Source: Lentzea albidocapillata (GTDB lineage Bacteria; Actinomycetota; Actinomycetes; Mycobacteriales; Pseudonocardiaceae). Taken from it: 64,000 nucleotides of DNA. The notes below the pieces were generated by a model. The model saw only the letters and a list, made by a program, of their open reading frames with translations, was not told the origin of the DNA and did not search any database. A program made the position numbers and the translations under genes. The stretch is taken from contig NZ_JOEA01000006.1 in NCBI RefSeq assembly GCF_000719115.1, forward strand, positions 124,001 through 188,000, given 5' to 3'. This document shows, in pieces, positions 15,529 through 24,105 of this stretch (its first letter is position 1; the number at the start of each line of letters is the position of its first letter).

Positions 15529-17814
15529 TTGAGTCAAGACACCGAACCCGCTGCGACGGTTGTTCAACCGTCGGCGACCCGGCGTGTGCGCGCCCGCCTT
15601 GCGCGGCGTATCACCGCCCAACGTGCGGCCCCGGTGAAGCAGGTCCTCGAACCTCTCGCCGCCGTGCACCGTGACCTCCATCCCAAGGCCGATCTGGCGC
15701 TTCTGCAGCACGCGTACGACGTTGCCGAGGAGAAGCACCGCCCGCAGCGCCGCAAGTCCGGCGACCCGTACATCACGCATCCGCTCGCCGTGGCGACCAT
15801 CCTCGCCGAGCTGGGCATGGACACCACGACGCTGGTGGCAGCGCTGCTGCACGACACCGTGGAAGACACCGACTACTCGCTCAACCAGCTCAAGGAAGAC
15901 TTCGGTGAAGAAGTCGCCCGGCTGGTCGACGGGGTCACGAAGCTCGACAAGGTCAAGCTGGGGGCAGCGGCCGAGGCAGAGACCATTCGCAAGATGGTCA
16001 TCGCGATGGCGAAGGACCCGCGGGTCCTGGTCATCAAGCTCGCCGACCGGCTGCACAACATGCGCACCATGCGGTTCCTGCCGCCGGAGAAGCAGGCCCG
16101 CAAGGCCCGTGAAACGCTCGAAGTGCTCGCGCCGCTCGCTCACCGGCTGGGCATGGCGACGGTCAAGTGGGAGCTGGAGGACCTCGCGTTCGCGATCCTG
16201 CAGCCCAAGAAGTACGACGAGATCGTGCGCCTGGTCGCGAAGCGCGCGCCGAGTCGCGACACGTACCTGAGGTCCGTCGTCTCCGAGCTGAACACCCAGC
16301 TGGAGAGCGCGCGGATCGTCGCGAAGGTCGAGGGCAGGCCGAAGCACTACTACTCGATCAACCAGAAGATGATCGTCCGCGGCCGGGACTTCGACGACAT
16401 CCACGACCTCGTGGGCGTCCGGATCCTCGTGGACGAGGTGCGTGACTGCTACGCCGCGATGGGCGTCGTGCACGCCGCCTGGCAGCCCATGCCCGGGCGG
16501 TTCAAGGACTACATCGCGCAGCCCCGGTTCGGCGTGTACCAGTCGCTGCACACGACCGTCATCGGTCCCGACGGCAAGCCTCTCGAGGTGCAGATCCGCA
16601 CCTCGGAGATGCACCAGCGGGCCGAGTACGGCATCGCGGCGCACTGGCGCTACAAGGAGACCAAGGGCACGCACAACGGCAAGTCCGTCGAGATCGACGA
16701 GATGGCGTGGATGCGTCAGCTCCTCGACTGGCAGCGGGAAGCCGCGGACCCCGGTGAGTTCCTGGAGGGGCTGCGCTGGGATCTTGCCGCGCGCGAGATC
16801 TTCGTTTTCACCCCCAAGGGTGACGTCGAGACGTTGCCGACGGGCTCCACGCCTGTCGACTTCGCCTACTCGGTGCACACCGAGGTCGGTCACCGCTGCA
16901 TCGGCGCCCGGGTGAACGGTCGTCTCGTCGCTCTGGAGCGCAAGCTCGAGAACGGCGAGGTCGTCGAGATCTTCACCTCCAAGGCGGAGGGTGCGGGCCC
17001 GTCCCGCGACTGGCTGAGCTTCGTGGCGTCCCCGCGCGCCAAGGCGAAGATCAAGCAGTGGTTCGCCAAGGAGCGCAAGGAAGAGGCGATCGAGCAGGGC
17101 AAGGACTCGATCACCAAGGAGGTCCGGCGCGTCGGGCTGCCGATCCAGCGCCTGGTCAGCGTCGACTCGATGCAGGCCCTCGCGAAGGAACTGCACTACC
17201 CGGACATGAGCGCGCTGTACGCGGCGGTCGGCGAGGGGCACACCTCGGCCCGCCACGTCGTGCAACGGCTCGTCGCGCAGCTCGGCGGTGTCGACCACGC
17301 CGAGGAGGAACTGGCCGACCGCGCCACCCCGTCCACGGTCACCCGGCGCCGCCCCACCGGCGACGCGGGCGTGATCGTCAAGGACGCGGGCGACGTGTGG
17401 GTGAAGCTCGCCCGGTGCTGCACTCCGGTGCCGGGCGACGACATCCTCGGCTTCGTCACGCGTGGCGGTGGCGTCTCGGTGCACCGCACCGACTGCACGA
17501 ACGCGGAGGAGCTGCTGAAGTCGCCGGAACGGCTCCTCGACGTCGAGTGGGCGCCGTCGTCCTCCAGCGTCTTCCTGGTCGCCATCCAGGTGGAGGCGCT
17601 CGACCGGCACCGGCTGCTCTCGGACGTCACGAAGGTGCTGGCCGACGAGCGCGTGAACATCCTGTCGGCGTCGGTGACGACGTCGCGCGACAGGGTGGCC
17701 GTCAGCCGGTTCTCGTTCGAGATGGGCGACCCGAAGCACCTCGGCCACGTTCTGAAGGCCGTGCGCGGCATTGAGGGCGTCTACGACGTGTACCGAGTGA
17801 CGTCGGCGTCGTAA
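15529..17814 (+). CDS. relA: Bifunctional (p)ppGpp synthetase/hydrolase Rel
   Basis: The protein (about 761 residues) has all Rel domains in order. The HD hydrolase contains [10 protein letters not shown] (~107-116) and [12 protein letters not shown]. The synthetase contains [40 protein letters not shown] and [24 protein letters not shown] ([24 protein letters not shown]), a Cys-rich/zinc-finger-like region ([14 protein letters not shown]) and a C-terminal ACT domain follow. It makes and degrades the stringent-response alarmone. TTG at 15529 is favoured because GAGGAG (15516-15521) is 7 bp upstream; an in-frame GTG at 15523 would be almost adjacent to that site. Confidence 0.96.
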   Translation: MSQDTEPAATVVQPSATRRVRARLARRITAQRAAPVKQVLEPLAAVHRDLHPKADLALLQHAYDVAEEKHRPQRRKSGDPYITHPLAVATILAELGMDTTTLVAALLHDTVEDTDYSLNQLKEDFGEEVARLVDGVTKLDKVKLGAAAEAETIRKMVIAMAKDPRVLVIKLADRLHNMRTMRFLPPEKQARKARETLEVLAPLAHRLGMATVKWELEDLAFAILQPKKYDEIVRLVAKRAPSRDTYLRSVVSELNTQLESARIVAKVEGRPKHYYSINQKMIVRGRDFDDIHDLVGVRILVDEVRDCYAAMGVVHAAWQPMPGRFKDYIAQPRFGVYQSLHTTVIGPDGKPLEVQIRTSEMHQRAEYGIAAHWRYKETKGTHNGKSVEIDEMAWMRQLLDWQREAADPGEFLEGLRWDLAAREIFVFTPKGDVETLPTGSTPVDFAYSVHTEVGHRCIGARVNGRLVALERKLENGEVVEIFTSKAEGAGPSRDWLSFVASPRAKAKIKQWFAKERKEEAIEQGKDSITKEVRRVGLPIQRLVSVDSMQALAKELHYPDMSALYAAVGEGHTSARHVVQRLVAQLGGVDHAEEELADRATPSTVTRRRPTGDAGVIVKDAGDVWVKLARCCTPVPGDDILGFVTRGGGVSVHRTDCTNAEELLKSPERLLDVEWAPSSSSVFLVAIQVEALDRHRLLSDVTKVLADERVNILSASVTTSRDRVAVSRFSFEMGDPKHLGHVLKAVRGIEGVYDVYRVTSAS

Positions 17815-17833
17815 CTGGGGCAAGTCGCACGAA

Positions 17834-17865
17834 AGGGCCCCCGGAGCGAACGCTGCGGGGGCCCT
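17834..17865. terminator. Bidirectional terminator between rel and the cyclophilin gene
   Basis: AGGGCCCCCG (17834-17843) and CGGGGGCCCT (17856-17865) form a perfect 10-bp GC-rich stem with a 12-nt loop. It lies in the 72-bp gap between the convergent rel and cyclophilin stop codons and can serve both genes. Confidence 0.8.
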
Positions 17866-17886
17866 CTCACGTGGTGCGGGTGGCGA

Positions 17887-18744
17887 CTAGTTCGCGACCA
17901 GTGCCGACTTGATGTCGACCGGGGTCTTCGGCTTGCCGTCGCCCTGGCCGGGCTGCTGGGAGATCGTGCCGGTCTTGGCGACCTCGTCGACCTTCTTCAG
18001 CGACTCCTCGTCGACCGTGCCGAAGATGTTGTACTTCGCCTGCAGGTTCGAGGCGTCGCCGTAGACGATGAAGAACTGCGAGCCGTTGGTGTCCGGGCCC
18101 GAGTTCGCCATGGCGAGCACGCCGCGGCCGTAGGTGAGCTCCGGGTAGACCTCGTCCTTGAACGAGTAGCCGGGGCCGCCCATGCCGTTGCCGCCGGGGT
18201 CGCCGCACTGCAGGACCTGGATGCCGGTCACCGTGAGGCGGTGGCAGGTCGTGTTGTCGAAGTACTTCTGCTTCGCCAGTTCCACGAAGTTGTGAACGGT
18301 GCACGGCGCGAGCGAGCGGTCCAGGTTCAGCTTCAGGTCACCGATCGAGGTGCCGAGCGTGACGCCGACCGTGCCGGTGGTGGGCTGTTCGCCGTTCGCG
18401 GGAGGAGTGTTCGGCTTGGCCGCCGGCTCCTGGCCCTTCGTGTATTCACAATTCACTGTCGCCGGAAGCGCGGCGGTGCGCTTCGGGATCTGGTGCATCG
18501 CGGTGGGGATGTTCTCCGCCTTGTCCACCGACTCCTGGGCAGGAGTCTCCGACGCGGCGGCGTCGCCATTGCCGAAGACGTTGTTGGTCGCGAGGAACCA
18601 CACGCCACCTCCGACGAGCGCAACAACGACGACCGTCGACACGACGGCGATGATGCGACGCTTCTTGGCCCGCTCATGGCGGTAGACCATCTGACGCTCA
18701 AGCTTGCGCTTGGCTGCCGCGCGTCGCTGCTCGTTGGTGGGCAC
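17887..18744 (-). CDS. Membrane-anchored cyclophilin-type peptidyl-prolyl isomerase
   Basis: GTG at 18744, preceded by GGGGAGGGAG, gives a 285-residue protein. It has a basic cytosolic N-terminus, one transmembrane helix (IIAVVSTVVVVALVGGGVWFLA, ~31-52), a spacer, and a C-terminal cyclophilin domain with VHNFVELAKQKYFDNTTCHRL, GYSFKDE, MANSGPDTNGSQFFIVYGD and YNIFGTVDE. It probably folds exported proteins at the outer face of the membrane, which fits its nearness to the Sec genes. Mycobacterium has a cyclophilin gene at the same place beside rel. Confidence 0.92.
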   Translation of the reverse strand: MPTNEQRRAAAKRKLERQMVYRHERAKKRRIIAVVSTVVVVALVGGGVWFLATNNVFGNGDAAASETPAQESVDKAENIPTAMHQIPKRTAALPATVNCEYTKGQEPAAKPNTPPANGEQPTTGTVGVTLGTSIGDLKLNLDRSLAPCTVHNFVELAKQKYFDNTTCHRLTVTGIQVLQCGDPGGNGMGGPGYSFKDEVYPELTYGRGVLAMANSGPDTNGSQFFIVYGDASNLQAKYNIFGTVDEESLKKVDEVAKTGTISQQPGQGDGKPKTPVDIKSALVAN

Positions 18745-18858
18745 GTGCTCCCTCCCCAGGGACTCATGCGAATAGGGCGGTCGGCTCGGCAGTCTAGGGC
18801 CTGGGCATATGAGCTTTGTGTGGTGGTTAGGCTGTCGTTGAACAGGGAGGTCATTTTC

Positions 18859-19572
18859 GTGCTCGTGATCGGGTTCCCGACTGGTGCGCTCCAGGCGAAC
18901 TGCTTCGTCCTGGCGGCCGGTGAGGGCGAGCCCTGCGTGATCATCGACCCCGGTCAGGACGCGGTCGAGCCGATCGAACAGGCCCTGCGCCAGCACCGTC
19001 TCGCGCCGGTCGCCGTGCTGCTCACGCACGGGCACTTCGACCACACGTTCTCCGTCACCCCGGTCTGCGACGGCAACGACATCCCCGCGTACATCCACCC
19101 GGATGACGTAGCGATGCTCGCCGACCCGTTGAAGGGCATCAGCCGCGAGTCCGCCGCGTTCTTCGGGGGCAACCTGGAGATGCGGGAGCCCTCCGAGGTC
19201 CGCGAGCTGGCCGACGGCGCCGCGCTCGACCTCGCCGGGCTGCAGATCACCGTCGACCACACGCCGGGCCATACCGGCGGGTCGGTGATGTTCCGGTCCG
19301 GTGTGCAGGAAGGCGGTCGCCTGGTGATCTCGGGTGACACGCTCTTCGCCGGTTCCATCGGACGCACCGACCTGCCCGGCGGTGACCACTCCCGAATGCT
19401 GTCGTCTCTGCAGAACAAGGTCATGACCTTGCCCGATGACACAGTGGTGCTGCCCGGCCACGGCCCGACGACGACCATAGGCCGCGAACGTGCGACGAAC
19501 CCCTACCTGCTCCAGCTGCAGGATGCTGTTCAGACGAACGACGCGCCGGCCGCCCCGCACCGAGGACTTTGA
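18859..19572 (+). CDS. MBL-fold hydrolase (glyoxalase II-like)
   Basis: The GTG at 18859 is 8 bp after GGGAGG and gives [19 protein letters not shown], the usual start of this group. The metallo-beta-lactamase motif THGHFDH (HxHxDH) is followed by further metal ligands in [30 protein letters not shown] and [11 protein letters not shown]. The product is 237 residues. Members are hydroxyacylglutathione hydrolase-like; since actinobacteria lack glutathione, a mycothiol or other thioester substrate is plausible (inference). It is divergent from the cyclophilin gene and overlaps the hisS start. Confidence 0.9.
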   Translation: MLVIGFPTGALQANCFVLAAGEGEPCVIIDPGQDAVEPIEQALRQHRLAPVAVLLTHGHFDHTFSVTPVCDGNDIPAYIHPDDVAMLADPLKGISRESAAFFGGNLEMREPSEVRELADGAALDLAGLQITVDHTPGHTGGSVMFRSGVQEGGRLVISGDTLFAGSIGRTDLPGGDHSRMLSSLQNKVMTLPDDTVVLPGHGPTTTIGRERATNPYLLQLQDAVQTNDAPAAPHRGL

Positions 19573-20825
19573 GAAACGTGTTTTCCGCACCCAAAGGCGT
19601 TCCCGACTACATCCCGCCGACGTCCGCCGCGTTCGCGCACGTCCGGTCGACGCTGACCCGTGCCGCCGAGCTCGCGGGCTACGGCTACATCGAGCTGCCG
19701 GTCTTCGAGGACACGGCGTTGTTCTCGCGCGGCGTCGGCGAGTCGACCGACGTCGTGACGAAGGAGATGTACACCTTCCTCGACCGAGGTGACCGCTCCA
19801 TCACGCTGCGCCCCGAGGGCACCGCGGGCGTCATGCGGGCCGTGATCGAGCACAGCCTCGACCGCGGCTCGTTGCCGGCGAAGCTCTACTACGCCGGCCA
19901 GTTCTTCCGTGCCGAGGCGCCGCAGGCCGGCCGGTACCGGCAGTTCCACCAGGTCGGCATCGAGGCGATCGGCATCGACGACCCGGCCCTGGACGCCGAG
20001 GTCATCGCCGTCGGCGACGCGGGGTTCCGCGCGATCGGCCTCACCGGCTACCGCCTGGAGCTCACGTCGCTGGGCGACGCGAACTGCCGCCCGGCGTACC
20101 GGGAGCTGCTGCAGGCGTTCCTCGCGAAGCTGCCGCTGGACGAGGCGACGCAGCAGCGGGCCGAGCTGAACCCGCTGCGCGTGCTGGACGACAAGCGCCC
20201 CGAGGTGCGCGCGCTCGTCGCCGAGGCGCCGCTGATGGTGGACCACCTGTGCGACGCATGCCGTGAGCACTACGAGCTCGTCAAGGGGTACTTGACCGAG
20301 CTGGGCGTGAAGTTCGTCGAGAATCCGCGCATGGTCCGCGGTCTCGACTACTACACGAAGACGACGTTCGAGTTCGTCCACGACGGCCTCGGTGCCCAGT
20401 CGGGCATCGGCGGCGGCGGTCGCTACGACGGCCTGATGGCGCAGCTCGGCGGTCAGGAGCTGTCCGGTGTCGGGTTCGGTCTCGGCGTCGACCGCGCGCT
20501 GCTCGCGGCGCAGGCCGAGGGCGTGCTGCCGGAGTTCAGCAGGGTCGACGTGATCGGCGTGCCGCTGGGCGAGGCCGCACGGGCCCGTCTGGTCGCGATC
20601 GCCGGTGAGCTGCGCGCCGCGGGCGTCCGGACCGACCTGGTCTACGGCGGCCGCTCGATGAAGGCGGGCTTCAAGGCCGCCGACAAGTCGGGCGCGAAGC
20701 TGGCGCTGGTGCTCGGTGAGCGCGACCTGGAGGCCGGCAACATCGGGGTCAAGACCCTTGCGACCGGCGAGCAGGTCACGGTGCCGCTGGCGGACGTGGT
20801 CGAAGAGGTGCGGAAGGCGCTGTGA
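19569..20825 (+). CDS. hisS: Histidine--tRNA ligase
   Basis: The 418-residue protein is a class II aminoacyl-tRNA synthetase of the HisRS type. It has [13 protein letters not shown] at the N-terminus, motif 2 ([22 protein letters not shown]), the His-A loop [13 protein letters not shown], motif 3 ([12 protein letters not shown]) and a C-terminal anticodon-binding domain. It charges tRNA-His. The TTG at 19569 overlaps the stop of the MBL gene; a GTG at 19578 (MFSAPKGV) is an equally credible start. The gene downstream overlaps its stop. Confidence 0.97.
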   Translation: MRNVFSAPKGVPDYIPPTSAAFAHVRSTLTRAAELAGYGYIELPVFEDTALFSRGVGESTDVVTKEMYTFLDRGDRSITLRPEGTAGVMRAVIEHSLDRGSLPAKLYYAGQFFRAEAPQAGRYRQFHQVGIEAIGIDDPALDAEVIAVGDAGFRAIGLTGYRLELTSLGDANCRPAYRELLQAFLAKLPLDEATQQRAELNPLRVLDDKRPEVRALVAEAPLMVDHLCDACREHYELVKGYLTELGVKFVENPRMVRGLDYYTKTTFEFVHDGLGAQSGIGGGGRYDGLMAQLGGQELSGVGFGLGVDRALLAAQAEGVLPEFSRVDVIGVPLGEAARARLVAIAGELRAAGVRTDLVYGGRSMKAGFKAADKSGAKLALVLGERDLEAGNIGVKTLATGEQVTVPLADVVEEVRKAL

Positions 20826-21448
20826 GCGACGACAAGCTCGTTCTCGACCTGCTCGACAAGGCGACGGTCCGCAAGCGTGCGCGCATGGTGGCGATCGGCG
20901 GCATCATGGTGGCCCTCGCCTTCGGCGCGATCGTGGGTCTGATCGGTGGCCGCTGGCCCGGTGTCATCGCCGGGGCGATCGTGTCGGTGCCGGTGATCCT
21001 GCTGGCGATGTCCGAGGCGCGCCGCACGGTGTGGCTGGCGGGCACGACGGTGTACGTGCGGGCGTTCGGCACGCGCAAGGTCGACCTTGCGGTGGCGGAC
21101 GGCCTGGACCTGCTGGTCACGGACCTGCGCGGCGCCCGGACCGTCGGCCTGTTCGTGCGCGGCGGCAAGAAGGCGATCAACATCGCCCTGTCGATGTACG
21201 CGGGCACGGGCGGCCGCGAGCTGGGCGTCTACCAGCTCCGCCGGCTCGCTGACGCGCTGGCCGCACGCGGGGACACACCCGGGCTGGTGTTCTCGGAGCT
21301 GCTCGTCGCCCAGCTGCGCGCCGAGGCGCGCGGGATGGCGGCGGCGGAACGGCCGCTGTACCGGCTCGGCTCGCTGGCCCCGGCCGGGCGGATGGCGCAG
21401 AAGCTCCATCCGGATGCCGTCTCGAAGTTCGTCACGTCGCTGGACTGA
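20822..21448 (+). CDS. Conserved membrane protein, unknown function
   Basis: The 208-residue protein starts at a GTG overlapping the hisS stop by 4 bp, so it is probably in the hisS operon. A short hydrophilic N-terminus is followed by two close transmembrane helices ([22 protein letters not shown] and [16 protein letters not shown]). A soluble domain of about 140 residues follows, with [20 protein letters not shown] and a C-terminal helical part. The layout resembles small actinobacterial membrane proteins with a PH-like cytosolic domain, but I cannot assign a family with confidence. Confidence 0.75.
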   Translation: MSDDKLVLDLLDKATVRKRARMVAIGGIMVALAFGAIVGLIGGRWPGVIAGAIVSVPVILLAMSEARRTVWLAGTTVYVRAFGTRKVDLAVADGLDLLVTDLRGARTVGLFVRGGKKAINIALSMYAGTGGRELGVYQLRRLADALAARGDTPGLVFSELLVAQLRAEARGMAAAERPLYRLGSLAPAGRMAQKLHPDAVSKFVTSLD

Positions 21449-21454
21449 AGCGGC

Positions 21455-22291
21455 TCAGGTGCCCCAGAGCCCCGAGGGCGGGGCGGGGGAGAGGGTCGCG
21501 GTCGCATCGGTGGTGACCGGCGCGCCACCGATGAACTTCGTCAGCCCCGTCCCGTGCTCCACCCGGCCCGGGAACGGGTCGCCGGCCGTCGCGCGGGTCA
21601 GCTGCTGCATCGGCAGGCCGTTGTGCGAGGCCATGATCACGAAGTTGCCGAAGCGCCTGCCGCGGAACACGCCCGGCTCGGCCATCACACAGACGTGTTC
21701 GAACACCGAGCGCACGGTCGCGCACTGGGCGCGGGCGAACTGCAGGCCGTTGCCGTCGCCGATGTTCGCCGCGTAGATGCCGTCGCCGGCCAGCGCGGCC
21801 GACGCCTGCTCCACGAACTCGACCGACGTCAGGTGCGCGGGCGTGCGGGCTCCGGCGAAGCAGTCGGTGATGATCAGGTCGAACGAGCCGGGGCGGGCCT
21901 TGACGAGCACGGCGCGGGCGTCGCCTGTGGTGATCTTCACCCGTGGAGGTGGCGGAAGCTCGCGGCGGACGAACGCGATCAGCCCCGCGTCGATCTCGGC
22001 CACCTGCTGAGACGCCCGGGGGAGTAGGCCGGCCACGTAGCGCGCTAGCGTGAGAGCGCCACCACCCAGGTGGAGCACACGCGAAGGCGCGGTGAGATCG
22101 ACGATGTGACCCAGCCGGCGGACGTACTCGAACTCCAGGTAGGTCGGGTCGTCGAGGTCCACATGCGACTGTGGGGTTCCGTTGACCCGCAACGTCCAGG
22201 AGTTCCGTCCACCGAGATCGGGGACCAGTTCTGCGACGCCGGAGTCGATCGACTCGGTGATCGCCTCTGTGTCGGGCCGCTGTCTTCCCAC
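21455..22291 (-). CDS. Spermidine synthase-like methyltransferase-fold protein
   Basis: The 278-residue protein (GTG start) has the Rossmann core of the spermidine synthase family: WTLRVNGTPQSHVDLDDP, FEYVRRLGHIVDL, the SAM-site-like RVLHLGGGALTLARYV, VAEIDAGLIAFVR, TTGDARAVLVKA and DLIITDCFAGARTPAHL. Actinobacterial members lack the membrane half of fused MFS-spermidine synthases and often have uncertain substrates; true polyamine synthesis is not shown here. It is convergent with the hisS-linked membrane protein gene (6 bp apart) and divergent from the DUF1304 gene. Confidence 0.8.
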   Translation of the reverse strand: MGRQRPDTEAITESIDSGVAELVPDLGGRNSWTLRVNGTPQSHVDLDDPTYLEFEYVRRLGHIVDLTAPSRVLHLGGGALTLARYVAGLLPRASQQVAEIDAGLIAFVRRELPPPPRVKITTGDARAVLVKARPGSFDLIITDCFAGARTPAHLTSVEFVEQASAALAGDGIYAANIGDGNGLQFARAQCATVRSVFEHVCVMAEPGVFRGRRFGNFVIMASHNGLPMQQLTRATAGDPFPGRVEHGTGLTKFIGGAPVTTDATATLSPAPPSGLWGT

Positions 22292-22337
22292 TGCTCTATT
22301 GTCCCATCGCGTGTGTCAGCTCTGAGGAGGAACCCAA

Positions 22338-22691
22338 GTGCAGGTCATCGCAGGCGTTCTGCTCGCCCTCGTGGCGTTGATCCATCTCTACATCGTGGTG
22401 CTGGAGATGTTCCTCTGGACGACGCCGCGCGGCCAGAAGGCGTTCGGCCTCACGCCCGAGTTCGCGCAGGCGTCGAAGGCCCTCGCTGCGAACCAGGGTC
22501 TCTACAACGGGTTCCTCGCCGCCGGCCTGATCTACGCGCTGATCCGCCAGGACTTCGGCGCGTCCGTGCTGTTCACGGTGTTCGTGATCGTCGCCGGTGT
22601 CTACGGCACGTTCACGGCGAGCCGGAAGATCTTCTTCGTGCAGGTGGTGCCGGGCGTGCTGACCCTGCTCTTCGTGCTCTTGGCTCACTAG
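22338..22691 (+). CDS. DUF1304 family membrane protein
   Basis: The 117-residue protein has four hydrophobic segments. It carries the DUF1304 features VALIHLYIVVLEMFLW at the start and KALAANQGLYNGFLAAGLIYAL in the middle, ending with GVLTLLFVLL. The family is small, membrane-embedded and of unknown function. GAGGAGG about 10 bp upstream supports the GTG at 22338. Its last 80 bp overlap the 3' end of the convergent YibE/F gene. Confidence 0.9.
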   Translation: MQVIAGVLLALVALIHLYIVVLEMFLWTTPRGQKAFGLTPEFAQASKALAANQGLYNGFLAAGLIYALIRQDFGASVLFTVFVIVAGVYGTFTASRKIFFVQVVPGVLTLLFVLLAH

Positions 22692-24000
22692 GACGTTCCC
22701 ACGGCCCCTTGTCGGGGTCGTAGCCGATGAAGAGGTCGCCCTCGATGCGCGCCGGCCGTGGCTTCACGGGCTTCGCGGCGCGCTTCTCGGTCTTCGGTTC
22801 GGGCTCCGGCTCGGGGGCCGGTGCGGCGATGGGGGTGACCTCCTGGCGTGCCGCGACCAGGGCGGCCAGCGCGGTGGTCACCGGGATCGCCGCCACCAGG
22901 CCGATGCTGCCCACGAGCGTGCGGACGATCTCCTGCGCGATCTGCTGCGACGTCAGGATCTCGCCCATCGACCGCCCGGCCAGCGAGATCGCCAGCAGCA
23001 ACGGCAGCGCCGCGCCCGCGTAGGCCATCACGAGCGTGTTCACGACGGACGACATGTGGTCGCGCCCGATCCGCGAGCCCGCCGCGAAGAGCTCGCGCCA
23101 CGTCAGTTCCTCGTTGGCCCGGCGAAGCTCCCACACCGCACTCGTCTGCGTGACCGTCACGTCGTCCAGCACGCCCAGCGCGCCGATCAGCGTGCCCGCG
23201 AGCAGCAGTCCGCGGGTGTCGATGTCGGTGCCGAGCAGCGTGACGAGGTTCGTCGTGTCCTCGTCCAGGCCGGTCAGCTTCGACACGGCCGAGAACAACG
23301 CGCCCAGCACACCGATCAGCGCGAGGCTGACCAGCGTTCCGAGCACCGCTGTCGACGTGCGCGCCGATATGCCGTGCGTCAGGTACAGCACCATGAACAT
23401 GATCAGTCCGGCGCCGACCACCGCGACCATCAACGGGTTCTCGCCCGCGAGGATCGAGGGCATCACGAACAGCACCAGCACCACGAAGCTCAGCAGCAAC
23501 GCGCCCAAGGCGGCGAGTCCCTGCCATCGGCCGAGCAGCAGCACGGCGCCCGCGAACAGCAGCGCCAGCACGGCGAGCGACCAGCCGCGCTGGAAGTCGA
23601 CGATCTGGTACGACTCGGCGGCCTGGGGCTGGCTGCCCGCGTAGGACAGCACCACCTCGTCGCCGATCTGGAAGCTCGGCGCTCCGGGGCCCTTCACGGT
23701 CGGGATCGTGATGCTCTGCCCGCTCGCGGCGCCGTCGCTCATCTGCACGGTCACCGCGACGCACTTCTCACCGCAGTCCTGGGCCAGGCCGGTGACGACG
23801 GCCTCGACCGGCGTCTGGTGCAGGCCGATCTCCGCGCCGGTCTTCTGCTCGTGCCCGAAGGGGTACAGCAGCGCCGCGCCGACGATGGTGGCCAGCGCGA
23901 ACGGCACCAGCAGCCACATCAGCAACGTGCGCACGCGCTGTGATGCCGGTTCCTCGTTCAGCGCGTGGCTATGCCCGTGACCGTGACCCACGCGCGACAT
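22612..24000 (-). CDS. YibE/F family membrane protein
   Basis: The 462-residue protein starts with a His-rich cytosolic segment (MSRVGHGHGHSHALNEE) and one helix. An extracytoplasmic OB-like domain (~50-140) comes next, with CGEKCVAVTVQMSDG and QIGDEVVLSYAG. A block of seven or eight helices carries the YibE/F signatures LYLTHGISARTSTAVLGTL and LGVLDDVTVTQTSAVWEL. The tail (from ~405) is rich in Pro, Arg, Ala and Glu. The family is proposed to be a transporter; substrate unknown. The tail overlaps the DUF1304 gene antisense by 80 bp. Confidence 0.9.
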   Translation of the reverse strand: MSRVGHGHGHSHALNEEPASQRVRTLLMWLLVPFALATIVGAALLYPFGHEQKTGAEIGLHQTPVEAVVTGLAQDCGEKCVAVTVQMSDGAASGQSITIPTVKGPGAPSFQIGDEVVLSYAGSQPQAAESYQIVDFQRGWSLAVLALLFAGAVLLLGRWQGLAALGALLLSFVVLVLFVMPSILAGENPLMVAVVGAGLIMFMVLYLTHGISARTSTAVLGTLVSLALIGVLGALFSAVSKLTGLDEDTTNLVTLLGTDIDTRGLLLAGTLIGALGVLDDVTVTQTSAVWELRRANEELTWRELFAAGSRIGRDHMSSVVNTLVMAYAGAALPLLLAISLAGRSMGEILTSQQIAQEIVRTLVGSIGLVAAIPVTTALAALVAARQEVTPIAAPAPEPEPEPKTEKRAAKPVKPRPARIEGDLFIGYDPDKGPWERPSEPRARRAGSARPAPPARRRSSGSP

Positions 24001-24080
24001 CCTGCCCCATGAGGTGTTCGACGGCGGTTACAGCCCAGTAGCTACCCCACTGGGTGACCCGTGTGCTCCTTGACCGCTGT

Positions 24081-24096
24081 TCGAACATGTGTTCGA
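24081..24096. promoter_or_regulatory. Perfect SOS box (LexA site) upstream of the radical SAM gene
   Basis: TCGAACATGTGTTCGA matches the actinobacterial LexA consensus TCGAAC-N4-GTTCGA at all 12 defined positions. The dyad extends one more base on each side (T at 24080, A at 24097). It lies 9 bp before the GTG at 24106, a position that would block transcription of the radical SAM gene until DNA damage. Confidence 0.88.
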
Positions 24097-24105
24097 ATCG
24101 ACGGT

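Noticed and set aside
14164..17823. A 1219-codon open frame on the reverse strand opposite the DUF222, HTH and rel genes
   Set aside because: It is antisense to well-recognised genes and has the Arg/Gly/Asp/Val-rich composition of a GC-bias shadow frame, with no family features.
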